Below, in pieces: positions 1 through 11,562 of a stretch of 64,000 nucleotides of DNA. Source of the stretch: Gordionus sp. m RMFG-2023 (lineage: Eukaryota > Nematomorpha > Gordioida > Chordodea > Parachordodidae); assembly GCF_954871325.1 (NCBI RefSeq), contig NC_088776.1, forward strand, positions 19,096,052 to 19,160,051, read 5' to 3'. Each line of letters begins with the position of its first letter. Position 1 is the first letter of the stretch. A program made the position numbers and the translations under genes. Below the pieces are notes generated by a model. That model searched no databases and was not told the DNA's origin. It saw nothing but the letters and a program-made list of their open reading frames with translations.

Positions 1-155
1 GTAGAAGAATTGCCTAAATCTCGAGATTTTATTAATAGATGTGTAATTTGTACCATTTATGACCTAAATCTTTATGTGCTTAATATTTTTCTGGATAAAA
101 TATTGAATTAGCCAATTTTAAAAATAGGCTCAAATCGAGTCGTTTAATAACACTA
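1..155 (+). repeat. Partial MITE of the TAGTG hAT-type family
   Basis: This is the right-hand part of the same short element that is complete at 11563-11784. Both copies carry a GAATTAGCC/AAGTTAGCT block, then an AAAAATNGGCTCAAA stretch, and end in TTTAATAACACTA or TTTAACAACACTA. The left end lies before the window. No target duplication can be checked. Confidence 0.6.
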
Positions 156-540
156 TATATAAGTATCAATGTTACAACAATATCAAGTCCCATATTTTAA
201 AATAATTATAGGATTTTCTATACTGATAATAATAGAAAACCTATTTTAGATATTACGTTTATTTAATTTTTTTAAATTTTCATTCTATCTTGTTTAATGA
301 CATTAAAATTACCTCTATATTTATTAAACCAACTGAAAAGAATAAATAACATCTATGAAGATGATAGAATCATAAGCTTCAAAAATATTTTTAATCGAGA
401 AAAATGAAACCTTAATGTATTCAGATCAAATAGATTTTTGAAAATTAAAATTTTTTTATTTAAGATTCAGCTTTGCCGTAATTTTTATTTCTCTTATAAC
501 TGGTTTTTATTAATTGGCTGAAAAAACTGATCAATAGACT
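156..540. other. Gene-free, nothing recognised
   Basis: AT-rich sequence with stop codons in every frame, no terminal repeats and no similarity that I noticed to other parts of the window. Confidence 0.6.
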
Positions 541-1340
541 AGTAAGTACTAGTCAGGCATTATATATTTTTGGTTACTTATATAATTTTCTTTCTAATAT
601 GATGCCAATTTTGACAATTTTTTTATTTTGTCAAAAATATTTTTCTTTAAACTATCTACCAAACGGGTAGAAGTAAAGAAATATGAAATATGCACTAATT
701 TGACATAAAATTTTTTGATAATACTTCCAGGTGTTTGGCTAACTTTACGCTTAAATTTTATAGTTAGTTTTTGGTTCATATTCGGTTACTGGCTGGCATA
801 AAGAATTAATAAGGCACTAAATATTAAGACAAACCTAGTTAAAACTTCTTTATGGCATAATGCTAATTTTGACAATTATTTATAATTTACCGATAATTCT
901 TTTCCTCTTTTAATCAACTACGAAAATGAATAAAGCAATAAAATTTACTAATAAAACCCTAATTAATGGTTTAGTATGTTTCAGAATTAGTGTTTTCAAA
1001 TGCTTGGCTCACTTCACGCTTAGGAGCATATGTATATAACTCAGTTTCTTTTCGTGACTCTCATATTTGAGTGAGGAATAGTACTAGTCAGGCAATATAT
1101 TAGCGCACGCTAGATATATAGTTCTTTATATTTTCCATTAGCACGATGTCTATTTTGACAATTTTTCTTCTTCTTTATACTGTCGACCAAACGAATTAAA
1201 TTAATGACAATTATGATCTAAACATTCATAAAATTTACTGAATATAAATGCTTTCAGTCACTTTTTAATATTAAGGTTGGCCAAAATTTTGTTACTAATA
1301 ATTTTTTCCTTTATACTGGCTAGTATACTGGTTAAAAGCG
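541..1340. repeat. Degenerate tandem array, three units of about 270 bp
   Basis: Three diverged units can be aligned on the motif TTTTGACAATT at about 609, 865 and 1152. Two of them start with ACTAGTCAGGCA. A detached copy lies at about 42360-42720. Unit length varies (about 260 and 285 bp) and many point differences separate the copies, so this is old satellite-like or transposon-derived DNA rather than an active array. Confidence 0.55.
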
Positions 1341-1382
1341 GTCTCTAATAAAGTACAAAACATTGCCATATTTTAGAATTAT

Positions 1383-1440
1383 AAAAAATTTTAACCCCCC
1401 CCCCCTTTTTAATTGGAAAATCCTGGCTACACCATTGCTG
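1383..1440. repeat. hAT-type terminus with poly-C run
   Basis: A C-run of about 11 is followed by AATCCTGGCTACACCATTG. Its reverse complement starts CAATGGTGTAGCCAGGATT, the CARTGGNGTARCCAGG style of hAT ends. The partner end was not found. Confidence 0.45.
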
Positions 1441-1445
1441 TTCTT

Positions 1446-1760
1446 GTGAATATCATTTTAAGCAAATAAACATTTCCCCCCTACACACCCTTCAGTCTCG
1501 AAAATATATACAATAAAAATCATTATAAAGAAGAATTTGAAAGAAAGTAAAAATTAATAACTTTTTTAAATAACAACTTATAATTCAAAATTTTTAGGCA
1601 AAATGCATTTTTATAAAAAATAAGTGAAAACCCATTATTAGTTTTATAAAAATATAATATAGTCAAAGGCCTACAATTAGTGAATCTAAAGACCTTCAAT
1701 AAAATTTAGGGCGGAACACCCGGCCTAATAGTTCCCCCTATGGAAAATCTTGGATACATC
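1446..1760 (+). repeat. Copy of the R2 dispersed repeat
   Basis: Shares GAAGAATTTGAAAGAAA, AGTGAAAACCC, TATAGTCAAAGGC and CAATAAAATTTAGG with 51480-51700. More diverged copies lie at 9545-9915 (opposite strand) and 48389-48735. The family is flanked by poly-C or poly-G and a TCCTGG-like border, which suggests a non-autonomous DNA transposon. It has no coding capacity. Confidence 0.6.
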
Positions 1761-1858
1761 TGTTACCCCAAGGCTATATAAATCATTATTGCGTATCTTC
1801 TAATTAAGCTATAAACCGATAAACTTTATTTTAGAGCCACATATTTTTAAATCATGAG

Positions 1859-2568
1859 TAGTGTTGCCTAATCGGCTAAAAACTACGCATAAGCCTAATT
1901 AGGCCTAGCCTAAAAATCGGCTAAACCTAATTAGGCTTAGCCTAAAAATCGCATAAAACTAAATTAGTCAAAAATTCTCCATCGGCTAATCGTCGGTCAG
2001 CGTTCCGTAAGATATACCTAGCATTAATTATTAATTATTTTTTTTTTTTATATTTAATGTAAATATTTTATTATAATCAACAAATAAACATGATATATGA
2101 TTTAATATTTTTTATTTATATATTAGGAATGAAATGAAAATAAATTTATTTATTTGATGTTTTTTTAATAAAAAAAATGATAAGCTGCTATTGTAATTAT
2201 ATTTTTGTATTTATTAGTGATTTTTCACGTCTAAAATTTTAAGCAAAAAATATTTTTTGAAGTTCAAAAGGATATTTCAACATATTTTGATTTGTTAAGA
2301 ATTTTAAATCTACTTTGTAAATAAATCCTTTTTTGAGGAACTCTTTTGTAAATTTTATTATATAAATAAACAATCTTTTAGGTGAAATCTTTTATAATTT
2401 TTTTTAATCATTTTTGTAAAATTATCTATTTTTTAAGTATATTAAAAGAGGTGGTTTTTTCTATATAATTTTTTTTAAATATTTATATTAAAATTTTAGC
2501 CGATTTTTTAACCTAAAATCTCAGTTAAGCCGTTTTGTATGCTAAAATTAGCCGTTTACACAACACTA
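1859..2568. mobile_element. Non-autonomous hAT-type element (TAGTGTTG ends)
   Basis: The left end TAGTGTTGCCTAATCGGCTA pairs with a right end whose complement is TAGTGTTGTGTAAACGGCTA. The flanking octamers ATCATGAG (1851-1858) and ATCATGAT (2569-2576) match at seven of eight positions, the 8-bp target duplication expected of hAT elements. The left sub-terminal part holds repeated GCCTAATTAGGC palindromes, possible transposase-binding sites. The 710-bp body is very AT-rich with no reading frame of note. TAGTG ends recur at 1-155 and 11563-11784. Confidence 0.8.
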
Positions 2569-2709
2569 ATCATGATGAGCATAACGCAAAATAATCTAGA
2601 GGGTGATATTACAATTCTTGGACAAAAAACGGGTTTTAATTAAAATGTGTCAGACCAGTAAGATTTTTCAAAAGATAAACATAGGTAATATAAAAATGCA
2701 TATTCAAAC

Positions 2710-4007
2710 CAGAGTTGTTAAAGTAGCGAGCTACTTGTAGCGAGCTATCTTTTTTGGTAGCTATAGCTAATAGCGGCTACTTTTTTTGTAATTATTTAAT
2801 ATTTTAGCGCGCTACTTTTTTTGAAAGTAGCTAAGTAGCACGCTGCTTAGCTACTTTTAAAAAATATAATGAAAGTAAGTATAAACATGAAATTTAAATA
2901 TAATATTATGATTAATTATAATTTTTATGATTTATTATTTAATTTTAAAATTGAAATATATTTTCAATTTGTAATTTATATTTTCATTTGTATTATAAAC
3001 CTAAATCACGTGTTAATAATTTAAAATGTCATCGCCTATGGATATCCAAATCGTTGAAAGTGATTCAGACAATGATATTAATGAAATGGAAGATTCCAGA
3101 GAAGAAAATGTTCTTAATAGCTATAATACAAATTTCCCATTCCCTAGATTTGAAAAATTTTTTTAAATAAATATAAAAACCAAAATTGGCTTCAAATTTA
3201 TTTGTTTAAAATGTAAAAAAATATTTCCTCAAATGAATCCAGTTATAACCTCAAGAAACACTAAAAGGTAAATTGTCATTTTTACATTCTAAGTATTTAT
3301 TTTATAAGACTGTTCATCCCAATAGCTTTAAGGAAATGGATAAACATTTAAATAATTTTGGCATAGGCGATTCTACATCCAAAAAGACTAATTCAATTCA
3401 AACCAAATTAATTAATAATCTAATGCCAATATTTCTCAGAAATTGGCTGATATATTGTTGATTTTATAATTGATACAGTTCAGCCAATGTCCTTGGTTGA
3501 TAATCCATTATTTACCATGATGATTAAAACTATATCCCCTGGTACAACAATTTTATGTCGCCAAACACTAATGAATAAAATAGCAGATAACTTTAAAGTG
3601 ATGAAAGATGCTCTAATAGTTGAGTTATCAGAGATATCGTATATATGTACCAAGGCAGATAGTTGGACACATAACACTAGGTAAAAACTAAAATGCAACA
3701 AATTACCATAAATATTTTATTACATAAATTTTTTTATAATCAAAACTAACTACATTTTAATATTTATAAATGTTGATTTTAATATATTTATCATACAATA
3801 ACATTATAAGCAAAAAATAAAACAAATTTGTTTCTAAATTTTTTTTTTAATAAAAAGTAGCTTAAAAAGTAGCTAAAGCTACTTTTAAAAAATAGTAGCT
3901 AATAGCGAGCTACTTTTTTTTTACAAATAGCGATAGCGGTAGCGCGCTAATTTTTTTGACAGATAGCGGTAGTGCGCTACTTTTAAAAGTAACGATTAAC
4001 AACTCTG
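2710..4007 (+). mobile_element. Truncated hAT transposon (CAGAGTTGTTAA ends)
   Basis: The ends are CAGAGTTGTTAA and its complement TTAACAACTCTG. Flanking octamers ATTCAAAC (2702-2709) and ATTCAAAA (4008-4015) match at seven of eight positions. Both sub-terminal regions carry clusters of TAGCGAGCTAC / GTAGCGCGCTA repeats in opposite orientations, typical of hAT transposase-binding arrays. The middle holds the N-terminal half of an Ac-like transposase. The catalytic RNase-H core beyond the early part and the C-terminal hAT domain are missing, so this is an internally deleted 1298-bp derivative. Confidence 0.88.
3026..3681 (+). pseudogene. hAT (BED-finger) transposase, N-terminal relic
   Basis: The segment starts with an acidic leader (MSSPMDIQIVESDSD), then a BED-type zinc-finger-like stretch with CLKCKK (about 3209-3226) and a downstream HSK motif. 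A frame from about 3460 reads DTVQPMSLVDNPLF, then ISPGTTILCRQTL, IADNFKVMKDALI and ISYICTKADSWT. These blocks match the start of the catalytic region in Ac/ZBED-type hAT transposases. The reading is broken by an in-frame stop after a T-run near 3164 and by shifts between the finger and the later block. It stops at about 3681, where GGTAAAAAC could be an old splice donor. The C-terminal dimerisation domain is absent. It cannot make a working transposase. Confidence 0.82.
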
Positions 4008-4015
4008 ATTCAAAA

Positions 4016-4952
4016 CAAATTTAAGGTCTATGCTCAGGTTAAAAAGTTTTTTGTATTAACATTATTACCACGTCAATCTCTTTACCCCGATTTCCCCATG
4101 TTCAAGTCCAATTTTTAATATTTTGAAATTTGTATGGTTATGGCTACTGCCAATGATATCATGATTGCTTGATCTAAATTATTTGTATATACACTAATTA
4201 TTTAGTATTAAAATCTGTTAGAAAAATGAAAGTTTTTTTAAAAAAAACATTCTTCGTGAAGAAATATTTTTTTTATCGATAAAATAAAACATTAAGCAAA
4301 ATGTTAGCTAATGTTTTTCAAAAAAAATATAGAATAATTATATTTCTAGTCCTATATTAACATAATAATATTGAAGAAACATAATGCCTATGATGTGATA
4401 TAAAACTCTTGAATTTTAGGAAATAATGACAATATGAAATACAAAAAATAGATTAATTTATTTGACCAACGCGACTAGGAATAGAATTCAATTAATTTAA
4501 TCAATCTTATAGATGGATGGCTTAATGTTACTAAATATATATTAATAATTCATTTTTATATTTTGGAAAAATTAATCACTTCTTTCTCTCTATGGTAGGC
4601 TTGGGACAATATGACTAACAAATAATACATTATTTATGATAATTTTTTTAATTACCAAAATAGATGCAACGACATTTCATTGTTTACGTTTTTTTATTCT
4701 TAATTAATCATTGTCAATTTTTTTTTGGCTGACTCCATTTTTGTTATAATTTTTATAAATAATATTTTAAATTTTTTTAAAAAAGGACAAAATAATTTAA
4801 ATACAAATGTTAATTTATGTCAATTTGCCAAAGGAGATTATTATTCTTAAAAAAATAAGAATATTTTCATAAATTCCCAGATGTCATTTTATTTTTTCTT
4901 TCAAAATAGAAATTTTAAAAAATTACACTGAGTTTATAAACTGACCTTAAAT
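4016..4952. other. Upstream region of the GPCR gene
   Basis: AT-rich, with no recognisable coding exon or repeat. A promoter or 5' UTR probably lies here, but no core element stands out from the AT background. Confidence 0.4.
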
Positions 4953-6810
4953 ATGGCTTATGATTTTGAAAACCTATACCATACTCAAATACCTAGTGAA
5001 CCTCTAAGAGAATCCTTAAATTCAAATGATCCTTATATACACATATGGATGGCAGGATATTTTATTCAAATTGCGCTGATTATTTTTTTCAACTATTTAC
5101 TCATTCACTTGATTCTGTTTCACTCGAACAAAATAAAACCATTTATGTGTTTTAACTTCTATAAAAAATCAAATAGAAGGAATAGTGGTAATAAACTCCT
5201 AAAGAACTCATCCATAACCACTCAAAAAAGTGATAATAGTTCACCATCTAGTTTTCAATATGGAACTAATATTCAAGGAAGGAAGCGCGGTATTAAGAAA
5301 ACTAGAATAAATTTGCTAATAGCTTGGCTCTCCTTTACTGATATGCTTCTAGCATTAATATGTCTACCTTTATATTTACATTATGAATATTTTGCTAATT
5401 CATTCTCTAATTCATTAGGACCAGAAGGTACCGACTTGAATGCTAGTGTTAAAAACATGCCTAATTCAACTATGAATATCGATATGAATCGCAATGTTTC
5501 AGTTATCACGAAACTTCATATTACAAATTTAAGCTTGATTGATTCCCATAATTATATTTCTTACCCACACGAAAAATCTAAAGTTGAACCTCCTTGTTCA
5601 GCATTAATAGCCTTTTATTTTTTTAATAATTTTTCAGGTTTTAACAACTCCTTGATTACTGCTTACATAGCTTTTGATAGATTCCGGGCTATACATAGAA
5701 CTCTAAAATTTAAAAGAGTGGCAATGCCTTCTCCAACCGTCTCCATTAATTCGGAAAATATTGGAGAATGGTATTTTCCTAACATAAACCTAACAAAAAT
5801 ATATTTAAATTATATCAAAAAATTAATTTTCATCCTTTGGCCACAAATATTAATTTCGAGTGTGTGCTCTCTTATGTCATTACCACTTGTTTTATTACTT
5901 TTTCAAAACAAATGTATTTTAAATAATACCCAAGAACGATGTTATTTACTGTATTCGACCATTTCAGGTAGACTTAATTATGCTATTTAAATAATTATAT
6001 TCTTAAAGTTTTAAGAATTCATTTTATAGAAAGTCTAATAAATATTGAGTAATTTTGTTTATTTATTTATATCTAGCAAAAATTTTAATCCTTATTTCTA
6101 AATTATTTTTAGGCTTAATTATACCCTTGATTGTTACATGCGGATTTTATGCAAGAATGATAATGTTATTATCAGCATACAAATTTAATTCCAAATCTAA
6201 AGATCAAAAAAATCATAGACCTGATATATGTAATCATTTTAACCTAGTTAATAAACGTTTTAATATCTTATATTGGGCTCCTGCCGTTGCAGAGTCAATA
6301 GATGTCAAGCAATCTAAGAATGTCACTGAGAATTATGACTTAAAAGGAATTAATGTCCCAGAAAATAACAAAAATAGAGATGTTAAAGAGATGTTACAAC
6401 CCCTATGTAATAAAATAGATGGTTGTACCAGTCTTAAACATGATGAGAATAACAAACATACCAGGAAAGACGATTATGTTAAGATATCAAATGTACCTAA
6501 TCAAGATAATTTAATAGGCAAATTGAAACGAGGTTTTCATAATTCTTCTAAATCCCAAAATAACAAGATAAAGGCCATACGTATGACCTTGGCACTTATC
6601 TTAACGAGAACAGTTTTATCAACACCTTTGATATCTTTTCAGATATTGGAAATTGCTGGTTACATTAAGATAAATGATTATTATTTTCGCGTTGAAATAC
6701 TAAGAAATGCTATGAATATATTCTGTTTGACAGATCGGTGGCTCAACGTAGTAATCATCCTAATGTTTTGCAATAATTACAGGTTGCAACTTAAGAGAAT
6801 GTTTTGTTAA
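4953..6810 (+). CDS. Rhodopsin-class G-protein-coupled receptor, orphan, two exons
   Basis: Plasma-membrane receptor of the rhodopsin GPCR class; ligand unknown. Exon 1 (4953-5967) joins exon 2 (6113-6810) through a GT-AG intron and predicts 570 residues. TM1 is at about 30-56. TM2 (118-142) has LSFTDMLLALICLPL with Asp130 as D2.50. TM3 ends in FDRFRAIHRTL, a DRF form of the DRY motif (242-244). TM4 is at about 289-316. Across the splice, Pro343 and Tyr351 have exactly the P5.50-Y5.58 spacing. TM6 (493-518) keeps Pro510 but has Ser in place of W6.48. TM7 has NVVII instead of NPxxY. Three loops are long: ICL1; ECL1, about 70 residues with four N-glycosylation sequons; and ICL3, about 130 residues. 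Cys215 is three residues further from the DRF Arg than usual. It is probably peptide-type, but that is a guess from TM3 style. Confidence 0.85.
5968..6112 (+). other. Intron of the GPCR gene
   Basis: A 145-base phase-1 intron runs from GTAGAC to TTTTTAG. Splicing turns the split codon G|GC into glycine 339 and carries the ECL2 frame straight into TM5. Without splicing exon 1 ends in stop TAA at 5988-5990. An ATG at 6055 inside the intron is not the true start of the second half. Confidence 0.85.
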
Positions 6811-7035
6811 TGATGAATTCATAGAACCAATTAAAATTCTTTGGAAATATATATAAATTTATAAAAGGAATGCCATCAAAAGTACACCCATCTCATAAAA
6901 ACCCAATTTTAATTTAGAACATGCTGATTCCGTTGTATCCCAATTATTTATTCAAAGTTGTACTGGTCGTATATGAGATTTATCGTTTATTTATACATGG
7001 ATCAACAATTTTATAATAGAACCTTATTTATATGT

Positions 7036-7083
7036 AATAAAATCCTACTTTGTAAATTTTGAAATAACATATTATTTAATAAA
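7036..7083 (+). promoter_or_regulatory. Candidate polyadenylation signals of the GPCR gene
   Basis: AATAAA occurs at 7036-7041 and 7078-7083, about 230-270 bases after the stop codon. In DNA this AT-rich the hexamer is common by chance, so position is the only support. Confidence 0.3.
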
Positions 7084-7089
7084 ACGAAT

Positions 7090-7930
7090 TAGTTAAATTA
7101 TTATCTTGTCATTGTAACAGATATTATTTATTTAATATGGAAGAGATTTACATCTCTTACACCAAAATTTTTTTTGAAGGGTCTATGCCAACTTTTTACC
7201 TCAACCTAGCCTGGTTATATTTATCTTTTACATATTATTGGTATTATAATCTATAGTTAGTTTTATATGTAATGTTATGAAAATGTTTAATTGCAATAAT
7301 TGTTTTTAAAAGTTATCTACTTATACTTATTATTTATATACTTACTTTAGTAATTTTGGTGGATGAGGGAGATGTGGGGGTTATCAATTTTTATTTTTCT
7401 TAAATAATATTTGCAATTATTTGTATTATGCTCTCCATGTAACTAATAATTATTTTGGCTTTCCGCGGTAAATTAGGAGGGAAAATTATTTTTTTTTAGC
7501 AGGAGGTGTAAATTTTTTTAAGGAGTAGAGACAAAAATATTTAGGAGGTAAAATCGTCAATAGCTTATGGGGGATGTAAAAGTCGTTAACTACTGTATTT
7601 AATTTAAAAAATCTTTAATAGATAATTATATCATGTGATCACTTTTATTTCAGATATTTAATTTTTCATATCAACCCCTTTTTATATATTTTAAAATTGA
7701 GACAACCTACAAATTGGAGCGTTTTCGTTTTGCAGTTTTCTTCAAACATTTATTTTAAATATTATGTCCTTATTGGCAAACGTTTTATTTTGCTTTATTA
7801 TTTAAATATATGGCGTTAATTTAAACAACGAAGCATTTATTAGAAAAACGCAAAGCTGAACGATTCTAAACACCAAAACTATTTATTTTTTTGCGTCTCA
7901 TGTTAATAAAAGATAAATAAAATAAAATTT
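7090..7930. other. Gene-free; includes a G-rich degenerate repeat
   Basis: At 7470-7590 a motif like AGGAGGTAAAATT recurs about five times at 20-26 base spacing, a degraded G-rich minisatellite. The rest shows no gene or element that I recognise. Confidence 0.4.
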
Positions 7931-8044
7931 TGATTTCAAAAATTTTAATTGGATAAAAGCCTAAAATATTTTCTAAGCAAAATATTTTTTTTTTAAGTAT
8001 ACTCAAAAAATAAGGTCTGTATTTAGCATGCCATAAATAAAATA

Positions 8045-8062
8045 ACGGTAGTGACGCCATTG
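8045..8062. repeat. hAT-type terminus inside the left duplication
   Basis: GGTAGTGACGCCATTG resembles the right end of the 18637-20630 element (CTAGTGACGCCACTG). The right duplication copy has a diverged CAATGACGTCCCTACC at 51095-51110. The short open frame that starts in this terminus (complement of 7866-8060) is a by-product of the repeat. Confidence 0.4.
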
Positions 8063-8454
8063 CTTAAATTTAGTATTTAAAAATCTTTTATGTTAATTGG
8101 ATCACCTTTTTTTCTCTCTTTTACTAAAGCTGTTAAAATGAACATAAATCCTTATCATATATTTATATAGAGGCATAACGATCAAAACCAGGAATGCTCA
8201 AAAGTATATAATTTAAATTTGACGGAAGAATTGAAAAATTCAAAAAAATAACAGAAAAGAGTGTTTATTTTAAATTTTAAAATTATATTTATACAAAAAC
8301 AAGAATAATTCTTTTTCTATAAAAAAATTATATGTTTTTTTTAAAAAGTAATTTGAAAATAGTTTAAATAATCCTTTTTTTAAAAAAAACGTTATATAAA
8401 TAATTTAAATTTTATAAATTTCCCCAAAACCCGGATCAGTGAAACAGCTCTAAA

Positions 8455-8640
8455 TATGCAAAACACCTATGGCATAAATATATTATTAAAAATAGAGGAT
8501 GCTTTAATTGAGTTGGGGACAAGAACCTGGGAACCACATCCAATTTAAGAATAGGAATCAAAATCCCTTTTCCAAATTTTAAAAAATCGGAACCATTTTA
8601 TATGCAGAGTCTAGGTTCCAAACTCTGCATTATAATTTAA
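8455..8640 (-). repeat. GGTTCC-type dispersed repeat
   Basis: Contains CCTGGGAACC, GGAACCATTT and GGTTCCAAACTCTGCAT blocks. Related copies lie at 26190-26370, 36700-36885 and, as the duplication partner, 49560-49810. No coding sequence was seen. Confidence 0.5.
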
Positions 8641-9224
8641 CAAAAAAATGTTATTTAATATAATTTTGGAAGTCTTTGCTTAAATCAGTCAAATGTTATA
8701 TTCGTCTAAAGGGTGAGTAATTTCTCCTTTAGTTAAGGCTAGCTTAGTTAACCATAGAGTCTAAAAAATCATAAAAAGAAGTTAGATGATTTAGAAAAAA
8801 AGGGAGCAATCATATTAGATAAGTCTTATATATTATTGAAAATGTTTTCCTTTGTTTCTTCCTTTCTTACCTCATCTTACTCGCTTTTTTTTCTTACGAA
8901 CAATAAATAAAAATCGGAATTTCAAAAAAATACGTAAGATTTGAATAGAAATATACTAAAATTTAACAAAATAATTTTAAAAAAAATGGGCTGAAAAGAA
9001 TTATAATGGGCCATTGTTAATTAATTTTTAAATAAGTTAATTAGGGTATATTCATCCGTGGTATTTTTATACAGGGGGTCCATTTTTACTTAGTGTTTTT
9101 TTGCCTCAGGACATTTTTGTTGTGCATTCATCATGTTTCTGAATCCTGAAATAATGAGAAAATACATAATTGTATTTTTAAAGTCAAATTATTAATGTTA
9201 TTTTTTTTAGTATAAATATCTTAA

Positions 9225-9385
9225 ACTCTATCTAAACCAATTGAAGAACATTATATCGAAATAGCTCTCATATTTCGTCTATATGCCTTTTAATGGCGGA
9301 CCTCAATGTATGAAACTTTTAACACATTTTATAGAATGAATCGCGAGTCTAAGTGTATTAACTCAATTGATCTCATTTTAAATTA
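9225..9385 (-). repeat. Degenerate copy of the CAATGACATT MITE
   Basis: AGAATGAATCGCGAGTCTAA and ATGCCTTTTAATGGCGGACC correspond to the better preserved MITE at 58550-58761 and to the partner copy at 48785-48950. The open frame at 9306-9515 lies over it and is not a gene. Confidence 0.5.
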
Positions 9386-9544
9386 TATTTTAGATAGATC
9401 AAACCAACAATCAAGTGAATATTTTATATTTCACGTTACCTTAGCACAATACTTTTTTGGCTTAATCAGAATTTTTTTTAATTTAATTGTTTCAGATTAT
9501 ATCTCATTTTTTTAAATATTTATTCGGTAATGTTGATCATAAGC

Positions 9545-9925
9545 ATATCCAGGACTTTCAGATGGGGGGGGGGGGTTTAATTATCATATAGGGTTTTCCG
9601 CCATAAATTATATTGAAGGTTATTAGGTCCTCTTTTTGTAAGACCTTCGGCTATGTTATATTTTTATAAATATAATCTTGGGTTTTCACCTTTTTTATAT
9701 AAAAATGTTTTTTTCCATTATAATCGTTATTTTAATAAAGGATTAACTTCAACCCACTTTTCTACCTAATTGTTGTATATATTTTAGGAGAAGTGTTGTG
9801 GGAGGTGGAAAAAGTGGCAGTGGGATTTAGCTAAATATATTTACTGGAACATGGAATTTTTGATGGGGTGGCAATCTTCTTACTTTCCCACCCCTTGGTT
9901 ACACGCCTAATTTATTCATATTTTC
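9545..9925 (-). repeat. R2 repeat copy with poly-G and hAT-like end
   Basis: Starts with CCAGGACTTTCAGAT and a G-run of about 12 and ends with CCCTTGGTTACACGCC. Its complement GGCGTGTAACCAAGGGG resembles a hAT end. The partner is at 48389-48735 on the other strand, beginning CAGGCGCGTAACC. Internal blocks such as GGGTTTTCACC match the R2 copies at 1446 and 51480. Confidence 0.6.
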
Positions 9926-10894
9926 TCTTACAGTCTAAATTGATTTTATAAAACTGTTACCAATACAATTTTAATATCCTTAGTTTTATTTTTAGCTCAT
10001 TGATATCCCGAATTTATTAATCATGTAAAATATGCTCAAAAAAAAATTTTCTTAAAAAATATTCTATTTTCCTATGAAAATATTCTTTTAAAAGACCGAA
10101 AATTTAAGTGAATCTTCCTAAATCATAAGCATGAGAATAATATAGGCCTAATTTAATATTGTAGGTCGCTTTAAAATTCAATTTATTGATCTTCCTTGCC
10201 GATGAAAATCTGATAATGAATGAATAATATTTATAATTATATATATTATTTTTTTAGTGCAATTATTTCTAGATTTGAATAATAGATTTAGTAATACATT
10301 GTCAAAAATTCTTTTTCAAAAAAAAAACAGACTACTATTTTCTCTTATTCAAATTATCGTGCAGAAATCGATTGTAAAATTTTCTATTAATGTGATGCTG
10401 ACGAGCAAAATTTTATTTTAAAAATGGATGAATTTTTTTTGTAAGCTGAAAGGAATTTGTATTTTTTATATATAAATTAATCAAAATTTTTCTAAAAAAA
10501 TAATGCCAATGATCTTTAAAAAAAATTTTTTAATTATGATTGGATATCGAGTTTCTCGAATAAATCTGTTTAATTATTAATTAAATAAAAGATAAATATA
10601 TTTTTTTAAAAATAAGATTGTCATTTGCACCGATGTAGAAGATGTTAAAGAATAACGTACTTATAATATATTATGGCAGTTGTGTAACGTTATTTAGCAT
10701 AATACTACTAATAAACTATATACAGAAATTTATATATATGTATTTATTTGTAAATATTATCCCATTCAACACGAATCATCAAAAACACCCAATTACTTTA
10801 TATTTAAACAGATTTTAATAAATAATGTCTTTTTCAGTTATACGATATTAGTATTCTTTAATACTTTTTATTGTCATCGGAACACAAATACAAG

Positions 10895-11062
10895 ATTTGG
10901 GAAATAAATGCTATTTGACCTTACTTACATCCTAGGAAGCCTCTCAAGTGGCTTCTTCCTAGGTCAGCTAGGAAAAATAGCGCCCAACATTCATTTAATC
11001 CTTCGCTATTTTATATTTTCTTAGGTCATATTTCCAATTCCTATGGAATATGCCCCATTTCC
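10895..11062. repeat. Palindromic MITE-like sequence
   Basis: Nested inverted pairs are visible: GGGAAATAAATG...TTTGACCT against AGGTCATATTTCC; CCTAGGAAGCC against GGCTTCTTCCTAGG (10932-10963); and AGGAAAAATAGCG against CGCTATTTTATATTTTCTT. Together they fold the segment back on itself. No target duplication was confirmed. Confidence 0.5.
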
Positions 11063-11554
11063 TTAGCATGGGAGGAAGTATTATACATTTAAAAATTCAC
11101 CACATTTTCTTTAGTAATAATATTTAATTCCTGATAAAAGACACCCCCCCCCACCCTTTTTAATAAATCATGGCCAAAAAATTACAAATCGTTAAAAATT
11201 TGATAAGAATTGATATTTTTGTGTTTTCAACCATTCGATTTATTACAGAAATATTCGAGGATTATGGATAAGTTAACCTTTGCTAATTGTTTGTCTAAGG
11301 CTCAGCCGTTATTTAATGAATTTTGAATAGGAATAGGCCTACTTATTGATGTTGTTAATCACTAAAATTCTCTATTAATGCCTATATACGTTTTGTAGAT
11401 ATGACCGAAACTTATAACTTATTTCACCCAAAAAATCTAGATTATGTCCAACATCACCACCCCACATGTTTTCAATTTAGCATCTGCTACTTGGGGATTT
11501 ATTATCCATTCAACTCACCATGGTTATTAAATATTCTGCTGCAGAGTACATATT
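11063..11554. other. Gene-free, one weak short frame
   Basis: A frame of 54 codons starts at 11402 (MTETYNLFHPKNL) and runs into the MITE at 11563, whose first bases TAG supply its stop. I do not recognise the peptide and do not call it a gene. A poly-C run is at about 11143. Confidence 0.3.
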
Positions 11555-11562
11555 GCCGGAAG

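Larger units (their letters stand above)
7935..10648 (+). repeat. Left copy of a long inverted duplication
   Basis: Read in reverse complement, this stretch runs collinear with 47724-51210. Anchors are TTGGATAAAAGCCTAAAATA (7949) against 51173-51192; TATTCATCCGTGGTATTTTT (9049) against the complement near 49125; the AATCCTGAAATAATGAGAAA block (9144) against about 49033-49052; GAATCTTCCTAAATCA (10111) against about 48188; and TTTGCACCGATGTAGAAGAT (10626) against 47735-47754. By eye about 80-85 percent of bases match. This copy is about 0.8 kb shorter, mainly because it lacks the 49900-50830 segment. No host gene is visible in it. Confidence 0.8.

Noticed and set aside
3273-3684. Independent small host genes in the 2.7-4.0 kb region
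   Set aside because: The open frames are pieces of one hAT transposase relic inside clear terminal repeats.
6055-6112. ATG at 6055 as start of a separate gene
   Set aside because: It lies in the GPCR intron; the downstream frame is TM5 to the C terminus and makes sense only when spliced to 5967.
7866-8060. Frame starting MASLPLFYLWHAKYRP
   Set aside because: The MAS start comes from a transposon-end sequence (GTGACGCCAT, complemented), as it does at 20434-20628. It is not a gene.
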